The notes beneath the pieces are model-generated. The model was given only the letters and a program-made list of their open reading frames with translations. It did no database searches and had not been told where the DNA came from. A DNA stretch of 64,000 nucleotides from assembly GCF_947179515.1 (NCBI RefSeq), contig NC_067473.1, positions 92,573,850-92,637,849 on the forward strand, given 5' to 3'. The DNA is from Apodemus sylvaticus. Taxonomy: Eukaryota > Chordata > Mammalia > Rodentia > Muridae. Of the stretch, positions 33,454 through 44,959 are shown one piece after another. The first letter of the stretch is position 1; every line of letters starts with the position of its first letter. A program made the translations under genes and the position numbers.

Positions 33454-36400
33454 TTAATATCCACTTATTAGTGAGTATATACCATGATTCACCTTTTGAG
33501 TCTGGGTTACCTTACTTAGTATGATGTTCTCTAGCTCCATCCATTTGCCTAAGAATTTCATGAATTCATTGTTTCTAATGGCTGAATAGTACTCCATTGT
33601 GTAGATATACCACATTTTTTGCATCCACTCTTCTGTTGAGGGATACCTGGGTTCTTTCCAGCATCTGGCAATTATAAATAGGGCTGCTATGAACATAGTA
33701 GAGCATGTATCCTTATTACATGGTGGGGAATCCTCTGGGTATATGCCCAGGAGTGGTATAGCAGGATCTTCTGGAAGTGAGGTGCCAAGTTTTCGGAGAA
33801 ACAGCCAGACTGATTTCCAGAGTGGTTGTACCAATTTGCAACCCCACCAGCAGTGGAGGAGTGTTCCTCTTTCTCCACACCCTCTCCAACACCTGCTGTC
33901 TCCTGAATTTTTAATCTTAGCCATTCTGACTGGTGTAAGATGAAATCTCAGGGTTGTTTTGATTTGCATTTCCCTAATGACTAATGAGGTTGAGCATTTT
34001 TTAAGATGCTTCTGCGCCATCCGAAGTTCTTCAGGTGAGAATTCTTTGTTTAACTCTGTACCCCATTTTTAATAGGGTTGTTCTGTTTTCTGGAGTCTAA
34101 CTTCTTGAGTTCTTTATATATATTGCATATTAGCCCTCTATCTGATGTAGGATTGGTGAAGATCTTTTCCCAATTTGTTAGTTGCCGATTTGTCCTCTTG
34201 ATCGTGTCCTTTGCCTTACAGAAACTTTGTAACTTTATGAGGTCCCATTTGTCAATTCTTGATCTTAGAGCATATGCTATTGGTGTTCTGTTCAGAAACT
34301 TTCTCCCTGTACCAATGTCCTCAAGGGTCTTCCCCAGTCTCTTTTCTATTAGCTTCAGAGTGTCTGGCTTTATGTGGAGGTCCTTGATCCATTTGGATTT
34401 GAGCTTAGTACAAGGAGACAAGGATGGATCAATTCGCATTCTTCTGCATGCTGTCCTCCAGTTGAACCAACACCATTTGTTGAAAAGGCTATCTTTTTTC
34501 CATTGGATGTTTTCAGCCTCTTTGTTGAGGATCAAGTGGCCATAGGTGTGTGGGTTCATTTCTGGATCTTCGATCCTGTTCCATCGATCCTCCTGCCTGT
34601 CACTGTACCAATACCATGCAGTTTTTAACACTATTGCTCTGTAGTATTGCTAATGTCAGGGATACTGATTCCCCCAGACTTTCTTTTGTTGCTGCGAATA
34701 GTTTTAGCTATCCTGAGTTTTTTGTTATTCCAGATGAATTTGATAATTGCTCTTTCTAACTCTGTGAAGAATTGAGTTGGGATTTTGATGGGTATTGCAT
34801 TGAATCTGTAGATTGCTTTTGGCAAAATGGCCATTTTAACTATATTGATTCTACCGATCCATGAGCATGGGAGGTTTTCCCATTTTTTGAGGTCTTCATC
34901 CATTTCCTTGTTCAGAGTCTTAAAGTTCTTGTTATACAGATCTTTCACATGTTTTGTAAGAGTCACCCCAAGGTACTTTATACTGTTTGTGGCTATTGTG
35001 AATGGTGTCATTTCCCTAATTTCTTTCTCAGCCTGCTTATCCTTTGAGTATAGGAAGGCCACTGATTTGCTCGAGTTGATTTTATAACCTGCCACTTTGC
35101 TGAAGTTGTTTATCAGCTGTAGGAGCTCTCTAGTGGAGTTTTTTGGGTCACTTAGGTAGACTATCATGTCGTCTGCAAATAATGATAGTTTGACTTCTTC
35201 TTTCCCAATTTGTATCCCTTTGACCTCCTTATGTTGTCGAATTGCCCGAGCTAGTACCTCAAGTACAATATTGAAAAGATAAGGAGAAAGGGGGCAGCCT
35301 TGTCTAGTCCCTGATTTCAGTGGGATTACTTCAAGTTTCTCTCCATTTAGTTTGATGCTGGCTACCGGTTTGCTGTATATTGCTTTTACTATGTTTAGGA
35401 ATGGGCCTTGAATTCCTGTTCTCTCCAAGACATTAAGCATGAAAGGATGCTGAATTTTGTCAAATGCTTTTTCAGCATCCAATGAAATGACCATGTGGTT
35501 TTTTGCTTTGAGTTTGTTTATGTAGTGGATTGCATTGATGGATTTCCGTATATTGAACCAACCCTGCGTTCCCGGGATAAAGCCTACTTGATCATGGTGG
35601 ATGATTGTTTTGATGTGTTCTTGGATTCGGTTGGCAAGAATTTTATTGAGTATTTTTGCATCGATGTTCATAAGGGAAATTGGTCTGAAGTTCTCTTTCA
35701 TTGTTGGATCTTTGTGTGGTTTTGGTATCAGCGTAATTGCGGCTTCATAGAAGGAATTGGGTAGTGTTCCTTCTGTTTCTATTTTGTGGAATAGTTTGAA
35801 GAGTATTGGTGTTAACTCTTCTTTGAAGGTCTGATAGAATTCTGCACTGAAACCATCTGGTCCTGTGGTTTTTTTTGATTGGAAGACTTTCTATGACTCC
35901 TTCTATTTCTTTAGGCATTATGGGACTGTTTAGATGGTCTATTTGGTCCTAATTTAATTTTGGTATTTGGTAACTGTCAAGGAAATTGTCCATTTCCTCC
36001 AGATTCTCAAGTTGTGTTGAGTACAGGCTCTTGTAGTAGGATCTGATGATTTTTTGGATTTCCTCAGTTTCCGTTGTTATATCTCCCTTTTCATTTCTAA
36101 GTTTGTTAATTTGGATACTTTCTCTGTGCCCTTTGGTCAGTCTGTCTAAGGGTTTATCTATCTTGTTGATTTTCTCAAAGAACCAGCTCCTGGTTTTGTT
36201 GATTCTTTGTATGGTTCTCTTTGTTTCTACTTGATTGATTTCGGCCCTGAGTTTGATGATTTCCTGCCTTCTACTCCTCCTGGGTGAAATAGCTTCTTTT
36301 TTTTCCAGGGCTTTCAGGTGTGTCATTAAGCTGGTCATGTATGCTCTCTCCATTTTCTTTTTGGAGGCACTCAGGGCTATGAGTTTTCCTCTTAGCACTG

Positions 36401-37277
36401 CTTTCATTGTGTCCCATAGATTTGGGTATGCTGTGTCTTCATTTTCATTGTGTTCAAAAAAGTCTTTAATTTCTTTCTTTATTTCTTCTTTGACCAAGGT
36501 ATCATTGAGTAGAATATTGTTCAGTTTCCACATGTATGTGGGTTTTCTGCTGTTTTTGTTGTTATTGAAGACCACTTTCACTCCACAGTGATCTGATATG
36601 AGGCATGGGATTAGTTCGATCTTCTTATATTTATTGAGGTCTGTCTTGTGACTAATTATATGGTCGATTTTGGAGAAGGTACCATGAGGTGCTGAGAAAA
36701 AGGTATATTCTTTTGCTTTAGGATAGAATGTTCTATATATATGTGTTAAATCTAATTGATCCAAAGCTTCAATTAGTTTCATTTTGTCCCTGTTTAGTTT
36801 CTGTTTTCCTGATCGGTCCATTGAGGAAAGTGCAGTGTTGAAGTCACCCACAACTATTGTGTTAGGTGCAATGTGTGCTTTGAGTTTTAATAAAGTTTCT
36901 TTTATGAAAGAGGGTGCCCTTGCATTTGGAGCATAGATGTTCAGGTTTGAGAGTTCTTCTTGTTGTATTTTTCCTTTGACCAGAAAGAAGTGTCCCTCAG
37001 AGTCTCTTTTGATGACTTTGGGTTGAAAGTCAATTTTATCTGATAGTAAAATGGCTACTCCAGCTTGTTTCCTGAGACCATTTGCTTGTAAAATTGTCTT
37101 CCAGCCTTTTACTCTAAGGTAGTGTTTGTCTTTGACCCTGAGGTGTGTTTCCTGTAAGCAGCAAAATGTAGGGTCCTGTTTACGTATCCAGTCAGTTAGT
37201 CTGTGTCTTTTTATTGGGGCATTAAGTCCATTGATTTTAAGAGATATTAAGGAATAGTGATTGTTACTTCCTGTCAT
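33454..37277 (-). pseudogene. L1 D ORF2: endonuclease and reverse transcriptase, disrupted
   Basis: ORF2 supplies the endonuclease that nicks DNA and the reverse transcriptase for target-primed insertion. The start (MTGSNN, 37277) overlaps the end of ORF1. The endonuclease residues are visible in order: Asn in KINGLN, Glu in LQETHL, Asp and Asn in GDFNT, Asp in KIDHI, and the SDHC His. The RT motif FADDM is at 35165-35179. The C-terminal cysteine motif (CWRGCGERGTLLHCWWGC) and the end ISGY* at 33454 are present. Breaks: a CAG-to-TAG stop at 35949-35951 after PKLN, a frameshift near 35870 where the T run is lengthened, one near 34640 after NTTEQ, and one near 34050. Long intact stretches between breaks suggest a fairly young copy. 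Confidence 0.9.
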
Positions 37278-38538
37278 TTTTGACGTTATTTTTTAAATTT
37301 GATTGCTTAACTTGTTTTGGGTTTGATGAAAGGTTACTATCTTGCTTTTTCAGGGTGAACTTTCCCTCCTTGTATTGGTGTTTTCCTCCTATTATCCTTT
37401 GTAGGGCTGTGTTTGTGGATAGATATTGGGTAAACTTGGTTTTGTCATGGAATATCTTAGTTTCTCCATCTACGGTGATTGAGAGTTTTGCTGGATATAG
37501 TAGTTTTGGCTGGTATTTGTGTTCTCTTAGAGTCTGCATGAGATCTGCCCAGGACCTTCTAGCCTTCATAGTCTCAGTTAAAAAGTCTGCTATGATTCTT
37601 ATATGTCTTTCTTTATATGTGACTTGGCCTTTTTCTCTTACTGCCTTTAATATTCTTTCTTTGTTTAGAACATTTGGTGTTTTGATTATTATTTGACGGG
37701 AAGTATTTCTGTTCTGTTCCAGTCTGTTTGGAGTTCTGTAGGCTTCTTGTATATTCATGGGCATCTCTCTCTTTAGGTTAGGGAAGTTTTCTTCCATAAT
37801 TTTATTGAAGATATTTGCTGGCCCTTTAAGTTGTAAATCTTCACTGTCATCTATGCCTATAATCCTTAGGTTTGGTCTTCTCATTGTGTCCTGGATTTCC
37901 TGGATATTTTGGGTTACAAGCTTTTTGCATTTTGCATTTTCTTTAACTGTTGAGTCCATGGTTTCTATGGAATCTTCAGCATCTGAGATTCTTTCTTCTA
38001 TTTCTTGTATTCTGCTGTTGATATTTGCATCTCTGTCCCCTGATTTCTTCCCAAGGCTTTCTATCTCCAAAGTTGTCTCCCTTTGAGTTTTCTTAGTTGT
38101 TTCTACTTCTGATTTTAGATCCTGGATGGTTATTCTTAGCTCCTTCACTTGCTTGTTTATGCTTTTCTGTAATTATTTAAGAGATTTTTGTGTTTCCTCT
38201 TTCATGACCTCAGCCTGTTGACCAAAGTTCTCCTGTATTTCTTTAAGTGTTTTTTGCGTTTCCTCTTTATTGGCTTTTGTATTCTCTTGAATTTCTTTCA
38301 ATGATTTTTGTGTTTCCCTTGCAAGGGCTTCTAACTTTTGATCCATTTTCTCCTGAATTTCTTAAAGTATGTCCTTCATGTGTTCCTGTACCAGCATCAT
38401 GACCAGTGATTTTAAATCCAAATCTTGTTTTACTGGTGTGATGGGGTATCCAGGACATGCTGGTAGAGAATTGGGTTCAGATGTTGCCATATTGCCTTGA
38501 TTTCTGTTAGTGACCTTCCTGCGTTTGCCTTTTGCCAT
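37264..38538 (-). pseudogene. L1 D ORF1: RNA-binding chaperone, disrupted N-terminal part
   Basis: ORF1 encodes the trimeric coiled-coil nucleic-acid chaperone that coats L1 RNA. The ATG (38536-38538) is followed by MAKGKRR-type sequence. A 294-codon frame (37264-38148) carries the end of the coiled coil, the RRM-like core (MRRPNLRIIGIDDSED) and the C-terminal domain (KARRSWADLMQTLREH). Upstream, a stop near 38170 and frame changes at 38250-38400 break the coiled-coil region. It ends 37264-37266 (TAA), just inside the ORF2 start. Confidence 0.88.
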
Positions 38539-39205
38539 CTAGTTCTCACTGGTGTTAGTTGGTCTTGTCAATGCTGGACTCACCAGTGCAAGCTGCCCCT
38601 TCCCAGGTGGCCTCTGGTGCACAGCTTACCTCCTGCACTGCCTGGAGACAGGGTGCTGTTGCCCAGGCTGTTCAGATCCTGAAGCAGACACGCGAAGGCT
38701 CCCGCTGGGGCCTGCTGGATTCACTGGAGCACACTGACTTCTCCCAGCAGGCCGCCGGAAGCCCCTCTTGCCTCTTGCAAGCCTGGTGTTGCTACCCAGG
38801 CTGATCTGGATCCGGAAGCGGAGAGGTCTGAGGGCTACCGCCAGAGGCCTCAGGACTGGAACCCAAGCTCTGGGCCACAGGAGCAAGCTGTGCTGTGAGC
38901 TCCCAGACTTCCTCTGGGTGCACACCGCGTCTCCCGCACTTCCTGGAGACCGAGCGCTGTGGCCCTGGCCGTTCTGATCCCAAAGCAGGCACCGGAAGGC
39001 TCCTGCTGGGGCCTGCTGGATTCACAGGAGCACACTGACCTCTCCCCACTGGCCGCCCGGAATCCCCTCTTGCCTCTTGCAGGACCGGGACATGTGGTGT
39101 TGCTGCCCAGGCTGATCTGGATCTGGAAGCAGAGAGAGCTGAGCTGAGGGCTCCTGCCAGAGGCCTCAGGACTGGTACCCAAGCTCTGGGCCACAGGAGC
39201 AAGCC
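38539..39205 (-). promoter_or_regulatory. L1 D 5' UTR (promoter region) with an internal 301-bp duplication
   Basis: GC-rich, in contrast with its surroundings. Two related units lie in tandem: CCTGGAGAC starts at 38641 and again at 38942, and both are followed by a GCTGGGGCCTGCTGGATTCAC block and a CACACTGAC block (offset 301 bp). The internal L1 promoter resides in the 5' UTR; activity here is inferred from position only. Several antisense frames of 60-155 codons are GC-driven artefacts. Confidence 0.8.
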
Positions 39206-39221
39206 TGGCTAGGAGATTTTT

Positions 39222-39353
39222 AATTGTTTCTATTTCACCAGGGAGTCTGCATCTATTCTTATTATTTATTTCAATTGGTTTAAATTTGTAAGTCACATAT
39301 ATCAATAAATTTGCCAATTTCTTTTAGGTGTTTTAGTTTGGTGAAATACAGAT
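39222..39353 (-). mobile_element. Lx-family L1, short ORF2 segment between two younger L1s
   Basis: After the right-hand duplication of L1 D the host resumes with AATTGTTTCTATTTCACC and continues to GTTTTAGTTTGGTGAAATAC. It is contiguous with the Lx sequence ending at 33201. Confidence 0.75.
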
Positions 39354-40595
39354 TTTTTAAAAATTTTTATTTTCTAAATTCTTTGTTTACATTCTAAATG
39401 CTTTCCCCTTTCCCGGTTCCTCCCTCCCCATATGTCCAATAAGCCCTCTTCTCTCCACCCACCTCCCTCCCATTTCTCTGTCCTGGTACTCCCTTACAAT
39501 GCTTGATCAAGCCTTTCCAGGATCAGGGCCCTCTCCTTACTTCTTTATGGGAGTCATTGGATATGCTAATTCTTTCTTGGGTATTCAGAGCTTCTGGGCT
39601 AATTAATATCCACTTACCAATGATTGCATTCAATGTGTATTCTTTTGTGATTGGGTTACCTCACTTAGGATGGTATTTTCCAGTTCCAACCATTTGCTTT
39701 AAAATTTCTTTAATTCATTGTTTTTAATTGTTCAGTAGTATTCCATTGTGTAAATATACCACATTTTCTGTATCCATTCCTCCATTGAGGGATATCTGGG
39801 TTCTTTCCAGCTTCTGGCTATTATAAATAAAGCTGCTATGAACATAGTGGAGCATGTGTCCTTACTGCATGCTGGGGAATCCTCTGGGTATATGCCCAGG
39901 AGAGGTATAACAAAGTCCTCTGGAAGTGTCATGTCCAATTTTCTGAGGAACTGCCAGACTGATTTCCATAGTGGTTGTACCATCTTCCTATCCCACCAGC
40001 AGTAGAGGAGTGTTCCTCTTTCTCCACATCCTCGCCAATACATGCTGTCTCCTGAGTTTTTAACCTTAGTCATTCTGATTGATTGAGGTGAAACCTCAGG
40101 GTTGTTTTGATTTGCATTTCTCTAATGACTAATGATGTTGAACATTTCTTAAGGTGCTTCTCAGCCACCCAAAGTTCTTCAGGTGAAAATTCTTTGTTTA
40201 GCTTTGTACCCCATTTTTAATAGGGTTATTTGGTTTTCTGGGGTCTAACTTCTTGAGTTCTTTTGTATATATTGAATATTAGCCCTCTGTAGCCCTCTGT
40301 CAGATGTAGGATCGGTGAAGATCTTTTCCCAATTTGTTGGTTGCCATTTTGCCCGTTTGATGGTGTTCTTTGCCTTACAGAAACTTTGTAAATTTATGAG
40401 GTCCCATTTTCATCAATTCTTGATCTTATAGTATAAGCTATTGGTGTTCTGTTGAAAAACATTCCTCCTGTGCCCATGTCCTCAAGGGTCTTCCCCAGTT
40501 TCTTTTCTATTAGTTTCAGTGTGTCTGGTTTTATGTGGAGGTCCTTGATCAACATGAAGTTGATCTTAGTACAAGGAGATAAGAATGCATCAATT

Positions 40596-40785
40596 CAGCT
40601 GGGTGTTGTTGGCACATGCTTTTAATCCCAGCACTTGGGAGGCAGAGGCAGGTGGATTTCTGAGTTCACGGCCAGCCTGGTCTACAGAGTGAGTTCCAGG
40701 AGAGCCAGGAATACACAGAGAAACTTTGTCTCAAAAACCAAAACCAAAAACAAAAAAAACAAAAAACAAAAACAACCCCCCCCAA
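40596..40785 (+). repeat. B1 SINE inserted in L1 E ORF2
   Basis: A complete B1 (GCTGGGTGTTGTTGGCACATGC head; GTCTCAAAAACC end) is followed by a CAAAA-rich tail and nine C residues. The duplication AAGAATG-C/G-AT-C/T-AATT lies at 40581-40595 and 40786-40800, matching the expected L1 sequence at that place. L1 machinery in trans explains the insertion. Confidence 0.93.
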
Positions 40786-43063
40786 AAGAATGGATTAATT
40801 TGCATTCTTCTGCATGCTGACATCCAGTTGAACCAGCAACATATATTCAAAAGGCTATCTTTTTTTTACACTGGATATTTTCAGCTCCTTGGTCGAAGAT
40901 AGGTGTATGGGTTCATTTCTGGGTCTTTAATCCTATTCCATTGATCTACTGGCCTGTCACTGTACCAATACCATGCAGTTTTTAACACTATTGTTCTGTA
41001 GTATTGCTTGAGGTCCAGGATACTGATTGTCCCAGAAGTTATTTTACTGTTCAGAATAGTTTTATCTATCCTGGGTTTTTTGTTATTCCAGATGAAATTG
41101 AGATTTGGTCTTTCTAGCTCTATGAAGAACTGAGTTGGGGTTTTGATGGGGATTGCATTGAATCTGTAGATTACTTTTGGCAAGATGGCCATTTTAACTA
41201 TATTAGTCCTGCCAATCCACAGGCATAGAAGATTTTTCCATTTTCTGATGTCTTCTTTGATTTCCTTCTTCAGAGACCTGAAGTTCTTGTCATACAGATT
41301 TTTCACTTGTTTGGTTAGTCACACCAAGATACTTTATATTGTTTGTGGCTATTGTGAAGGGTATCATTTCTCTAATTTCTTTCTCAGCCTGCTTATCCTT
41401 TGAGAATAGAAAGGCTACTGATTTGCTTGAGTTGATTTTATAACCAACCACTTTCCTGAAGTTGTTTATCAGCTGTAGGAGTTCTCTGGTGGAGTTTTTT
41501 GGTATCCTATCCTACCATATCATATCATCTGCAAATAGTGACAGTTTGACTTCTTCCTTTCCAATATGTATCCCTTTGACCTCCTTTTGTTGTCTAATTG
41601 CTCTAGCTAGAACTTCAAGTAATATATTGAAAAGATATGGAGAAAGGGGTCAGCCTTGTCTAGTCCCTGATTTTAGTAGTATTGCTTCTCTCTATATAGT
41701 TTGATGCTCGCTACTGGTTTGCTGAATATTGCTTATACTATGTTTAGGTATGGGCCTTGAATTCCTGTTCTTTCCAAGACTTTTAGCATGAAAGGATGCT
41801 GAATTTTGTCAAATGCTTTTTCAGCATCTAATGAAATGACCAGGTGGTTTTTCTTTGAGTTTGCTTATGTAGTGGATTGCATTGATAGATTTAGGTATAT
41901 TGAACCATCCCTGCATCACTGGGATAAAGCCTACTTGATCATGTTGGATGATTGTTTTGATGTGTTCTTGGATTCGGTTGGCAAGAAATTTACTGAGAAT
42001 TTTTGCATCTATGTTCATAAGGGAAGTTGGTCTGAAGTTCTCTGTCTTTGTTGGATCTTTGTGTGGTTTTGGTATCAGCATAATTGTGGCTTCCTAGAAA
42101 GAGTTAGGTGGTGTTGCTTCTGTTTCTATTTCATGGAAGTTTGAAGAGTATTGGTGTTAGGTCTTCTTTGAAGGTCTGATAGACTTCTGCACTAAAGCCA
42201 TCTGGTCCTGTGCATTTTTTGGTTGGAAGACTTTCTATGACCCCTTCTATTTCTTTAGGGGTTATGGGACTGTTTTCAGTCCTGATTTGATTTTAGTATT
42301 TGGTATCTGTTTAGGAAATTGTCCATTTTCTCCACTATCTCCATTTGTGTTGAGAATAGGCTTTTGTAGTAGGATCTGATGATTTTTTGAATTTCCTCAG
42401 TTTCTGTTGTTATATCTCCCTTTTCATTTCTAATTTTGTTAATCTGGATACTGTCTCTGTGCCCTTTGGTCAGTCTGGCTAAGGGTTTATCTATCTTGTT
42501 GATTTTCTCAAGGAACCAGCTCCTGGTTTTGTTGATTCTTTGTATGTTTCTCTTTGTTTCTACTTGATTGATTTCAGCCCTGAGTTTGATGATTTCCTGT
42601 CTTCTTCTCCTCTTGGGTGAAGTAGCTTCTTTTTGTTCCAGGGCTTTCAGGTGTGCCGTTAAGCTGCTAGTTTATGCTCTTTCCATTTTCTTTTTGGAGG
42701 CACTCAGCGCTATGAGTTTTCCTCTTAGCACTGCTTTCATTGTGTCCCATAGATTTGTGTATATTGTGTCTTCATTGTCATTAAATTCTAAAAAGTCTTT
42801 GATTTCTTTCTTTATTTCTTCCTTGACCAAAGCATCATTGAGTAGAGTATTGTTCAGCCTCTATGTGTATGTTGGCTTTCTGTTGTTTTTGTTGCTATTG
42901 AAGACCACTCTTACCCCATAGTGATCTGATAGGAGGCAAGGGATTAGTATGATCTTTTTATATTTGTTGAGGTCTGTCTTGTGACCAATTATATGGTCAA
43001 TTTTGGAGAAGGTACCATGAGGTGCTGAGAAAAAGATATATTCTTTTGCCTTAGGATGAAATG

Positions 43064-43066
43064 TTT

Positions 43067-43112
<46 letters not shown>
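43064..43112. repeat. (TA)n(TG)n microsatellite in L1 E ORF2
   Basis: L1 D has TATATATATGTGTTAAATC at the matching place (about 36735); here it has grown to about 48 bp of TA then TG. Confidence 0.92.
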
Positions 43113-43113
<1 letters not shown>

Positions 43114-43645
43114 TGTATATATACATATACAATCTGTTAAGTCCAATTGGTCCAATGCTTCAATTACTTTCACTGTGTCCCTGTTTAGTTTCTGTTTTCC
43201 TGGTCAGTCCATTGAGGAGAGTGGAGTGATGAAGTCACCCACAATTATTGTGTTAGGTGCAATGTGTGCTTTGAGCTTTAGTAAAATTTCTTTTACGAAT
43301 AAGGGTGTCCTTTTATTTGGAGCATAGATGTTCAGAAGTGAGAGATCTTCTTGGTGTATTTTTCCTTTGACCAGCAAGAAGTGTCCTTCTGTGTCTCTTT
43401 TGATGACTTTAGGTTGAAAGTCAATTTTATCTGATATTAGAATGGCTACTCTGGCTTGTTTCCTGAGACCATTTGCTTTGCAAAATTGACTTTTACTCTA
43501 AGGTAGTTTTGTCTTTGACACTGAGGTGTGTTTCCTGTATGCAGGAAAATGTAGAGTCCTGTTTACGTATCCAATCTGTTACTCTATATCTTTTTATTGG
43601 GGAATTGAGTCCATTGATGTTAAGAGATATTAGGGATAGCGATTA

Positions 43646-44959
43646 TTACTTCCTGTCATTTTTGATGTTATTTTTATATTTGACTGGTTATCTTCTTTTG
43701 GGTTCGATGAAAGAAGATTACTATCTTGCTTTTTCCAGGGTGTAGTTTCCCTCCTTGTATTAGAGTTTTCCTCCTATTCTTCTTTGTAGGGCTGGGTTTG
43801 TGGAAAGATATTGTGTAAATTTGGTTTTGTCATGGAATATCTTGGTTTCTGCATCTATGGTGATTGAGAGTTTTGCTGGGTATAGTAATTTTGGCTGACA
43901 TTGGTGTTCTCTTAGAGTCTGCATGAGATTCACCCAGGATCTTCTAGCTTTTATGGTCTCTGGTGAGAAGTCTGGTGTGATTCTGATAGGTCTTCCTTTA
44001 TATGTTACTTGATCTTTTTTTCTTACTGCCTTTAATATTCATTCTTTGTTTAGTACGTTTGTGGTTTTGATTATTATGTGACGGGAAATATTTCTGCTCA
44101 GGTCTATTCTGTTAGGAGTTCTGTAGGCTTCTTGTATATTCATGGGCATGTCTCTCTTTAGGTTAGGGAAGTTTTCTTCCGTAATTTTGTAGAAGATATT
44201 TGCTGGCCCTTTCGGTTGTAAATCTTCACTCTCATCTATACCTATAATTCTTAGGTTTGGTCTTCTCATTGTGTCCTGGATTTCCTGGATGTTCTGGGAT
44301 ACAAGCTTTTTGCATTTTGCATTTTTTTTTTTGACTGTTGAGTCCATGGTTTCTATGATATCTTCAGCATCTGAGATTCTTTCTTCCATCTCTTGTATTC
44401 TGTTGTTAATATTTGCATCTATGTCCCCTGATTTCTTCCCAAGGTTTTCTATCTCCAAAGTTGTCTCCCTTTGTGATTTCTTAGTTGTTTCTACTTCTGT
44501 TTTTAGATCCGGGATGGTTTTGATCAGTTCCTTCATTTGTTTGTTTGTGATTTCCTTAAATTCTTTAAGAGATATTTGTGTTTTCTCTTTCATGACTTCT
44601 GCCATTTGACTCACTTTCTCCTGCATTTCTTTAAGTTTTTTTTTTTTTTTTTTTTGAGTTTCTTCTTTATTGGCTTCTATCTCTTGAGCCTTATTCTCCT
44701 GAATTTCTTTAAGTGATTTTTGTGTTTCCATTATATGGGTTTCTAGCTTATTCATGTTCCCCTGTATTTCTTTAAGAGGTTCATTTATGTCCTTTTTGTG
44801 TTCCTCTAGCAGCATCATGACCAGTGATTTTAAATCCAAATCCTGTTTTTTTGGTGTGTTGGGGTATCCAGGACTTGCTGTTGTTGGAGAGTTTGGTTCA
44901 GATGCTGCCATATTGCCTAGATTTCTGTTGATAGCATTCCTACATTTGCTTTTTGCCAT
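43646..44959 (-). pseudogene. L1 E ORF1, nearly intact to a nonsense codon at residue 307
   Basis: The frame from the ATG at 44959 gives 306 residues: a basic start (MAKSKCRN), a long heptad-rich coiled coil (about residues 50-200), and the core RRPNLRIIGIDESED. It stops at 44039-44041, where an AGA (as in L1 D, NKERIL) has become TGA. Homology continues to the normal end at 43646, with another apparent stop near 43760. A run of about 20 T (44637-44656) inserts a six-lysine block in the coiled coil compared with L1 D and the next L1. Confidence 0.88.

Larger units (their letters stand above)
33202..39205 (-). mobile_element. Full-length L1 D, about 6.0 kb, with 16-bp target-site duplication
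   Basis: A complete L1 in reverse: poly(T), 3' UTR (33202-33453), ORF2, ORF1 and a 5' UTR of about 670 bp. TGGCTAGGAGATTTTT lies on both sides (33186-33201 and 39206-39221). The flanks belong to the older Lx. Both ORFs are broken, so it cannot move on its own. Confidence 0.92.
39603..43659 (-). pseudogene. L1 E ORF2, heavily disrupted
   Basis: The stop is at 39603 (ISGY-type end, complement of TTAATATCCACT) and the ATG at 43657-43659. The RT motif FADDM survives at 41521-41535. ORF2 is broken into many frames, carries a B1 SINE at 40596-40785, and has a TA/TG microsatellite inside the endonuclease region at 43064-43112. The tyrosine-rich QKMWYIYTMEYY stretch and cysteine motif region are recognisable at 39732-40073. 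It has decayed more than L1 D. Confidence 0.88.

Noticed and set aside
33689..37696. Plus-strand frames up to 155 codons antisense to L1 ORF2 and ORF1
   Set aside because: They are antisense shadows of L1 coding sequence and recur in each copy at the same places.
38497..39317. Multiple overlapping GC-rich frames up to 155 codons
   Set aside because: They lie in the L1 D 5' UTR and its flank; GC-rich sequence lacks stops, and the tandem repeat duplicates the frames.
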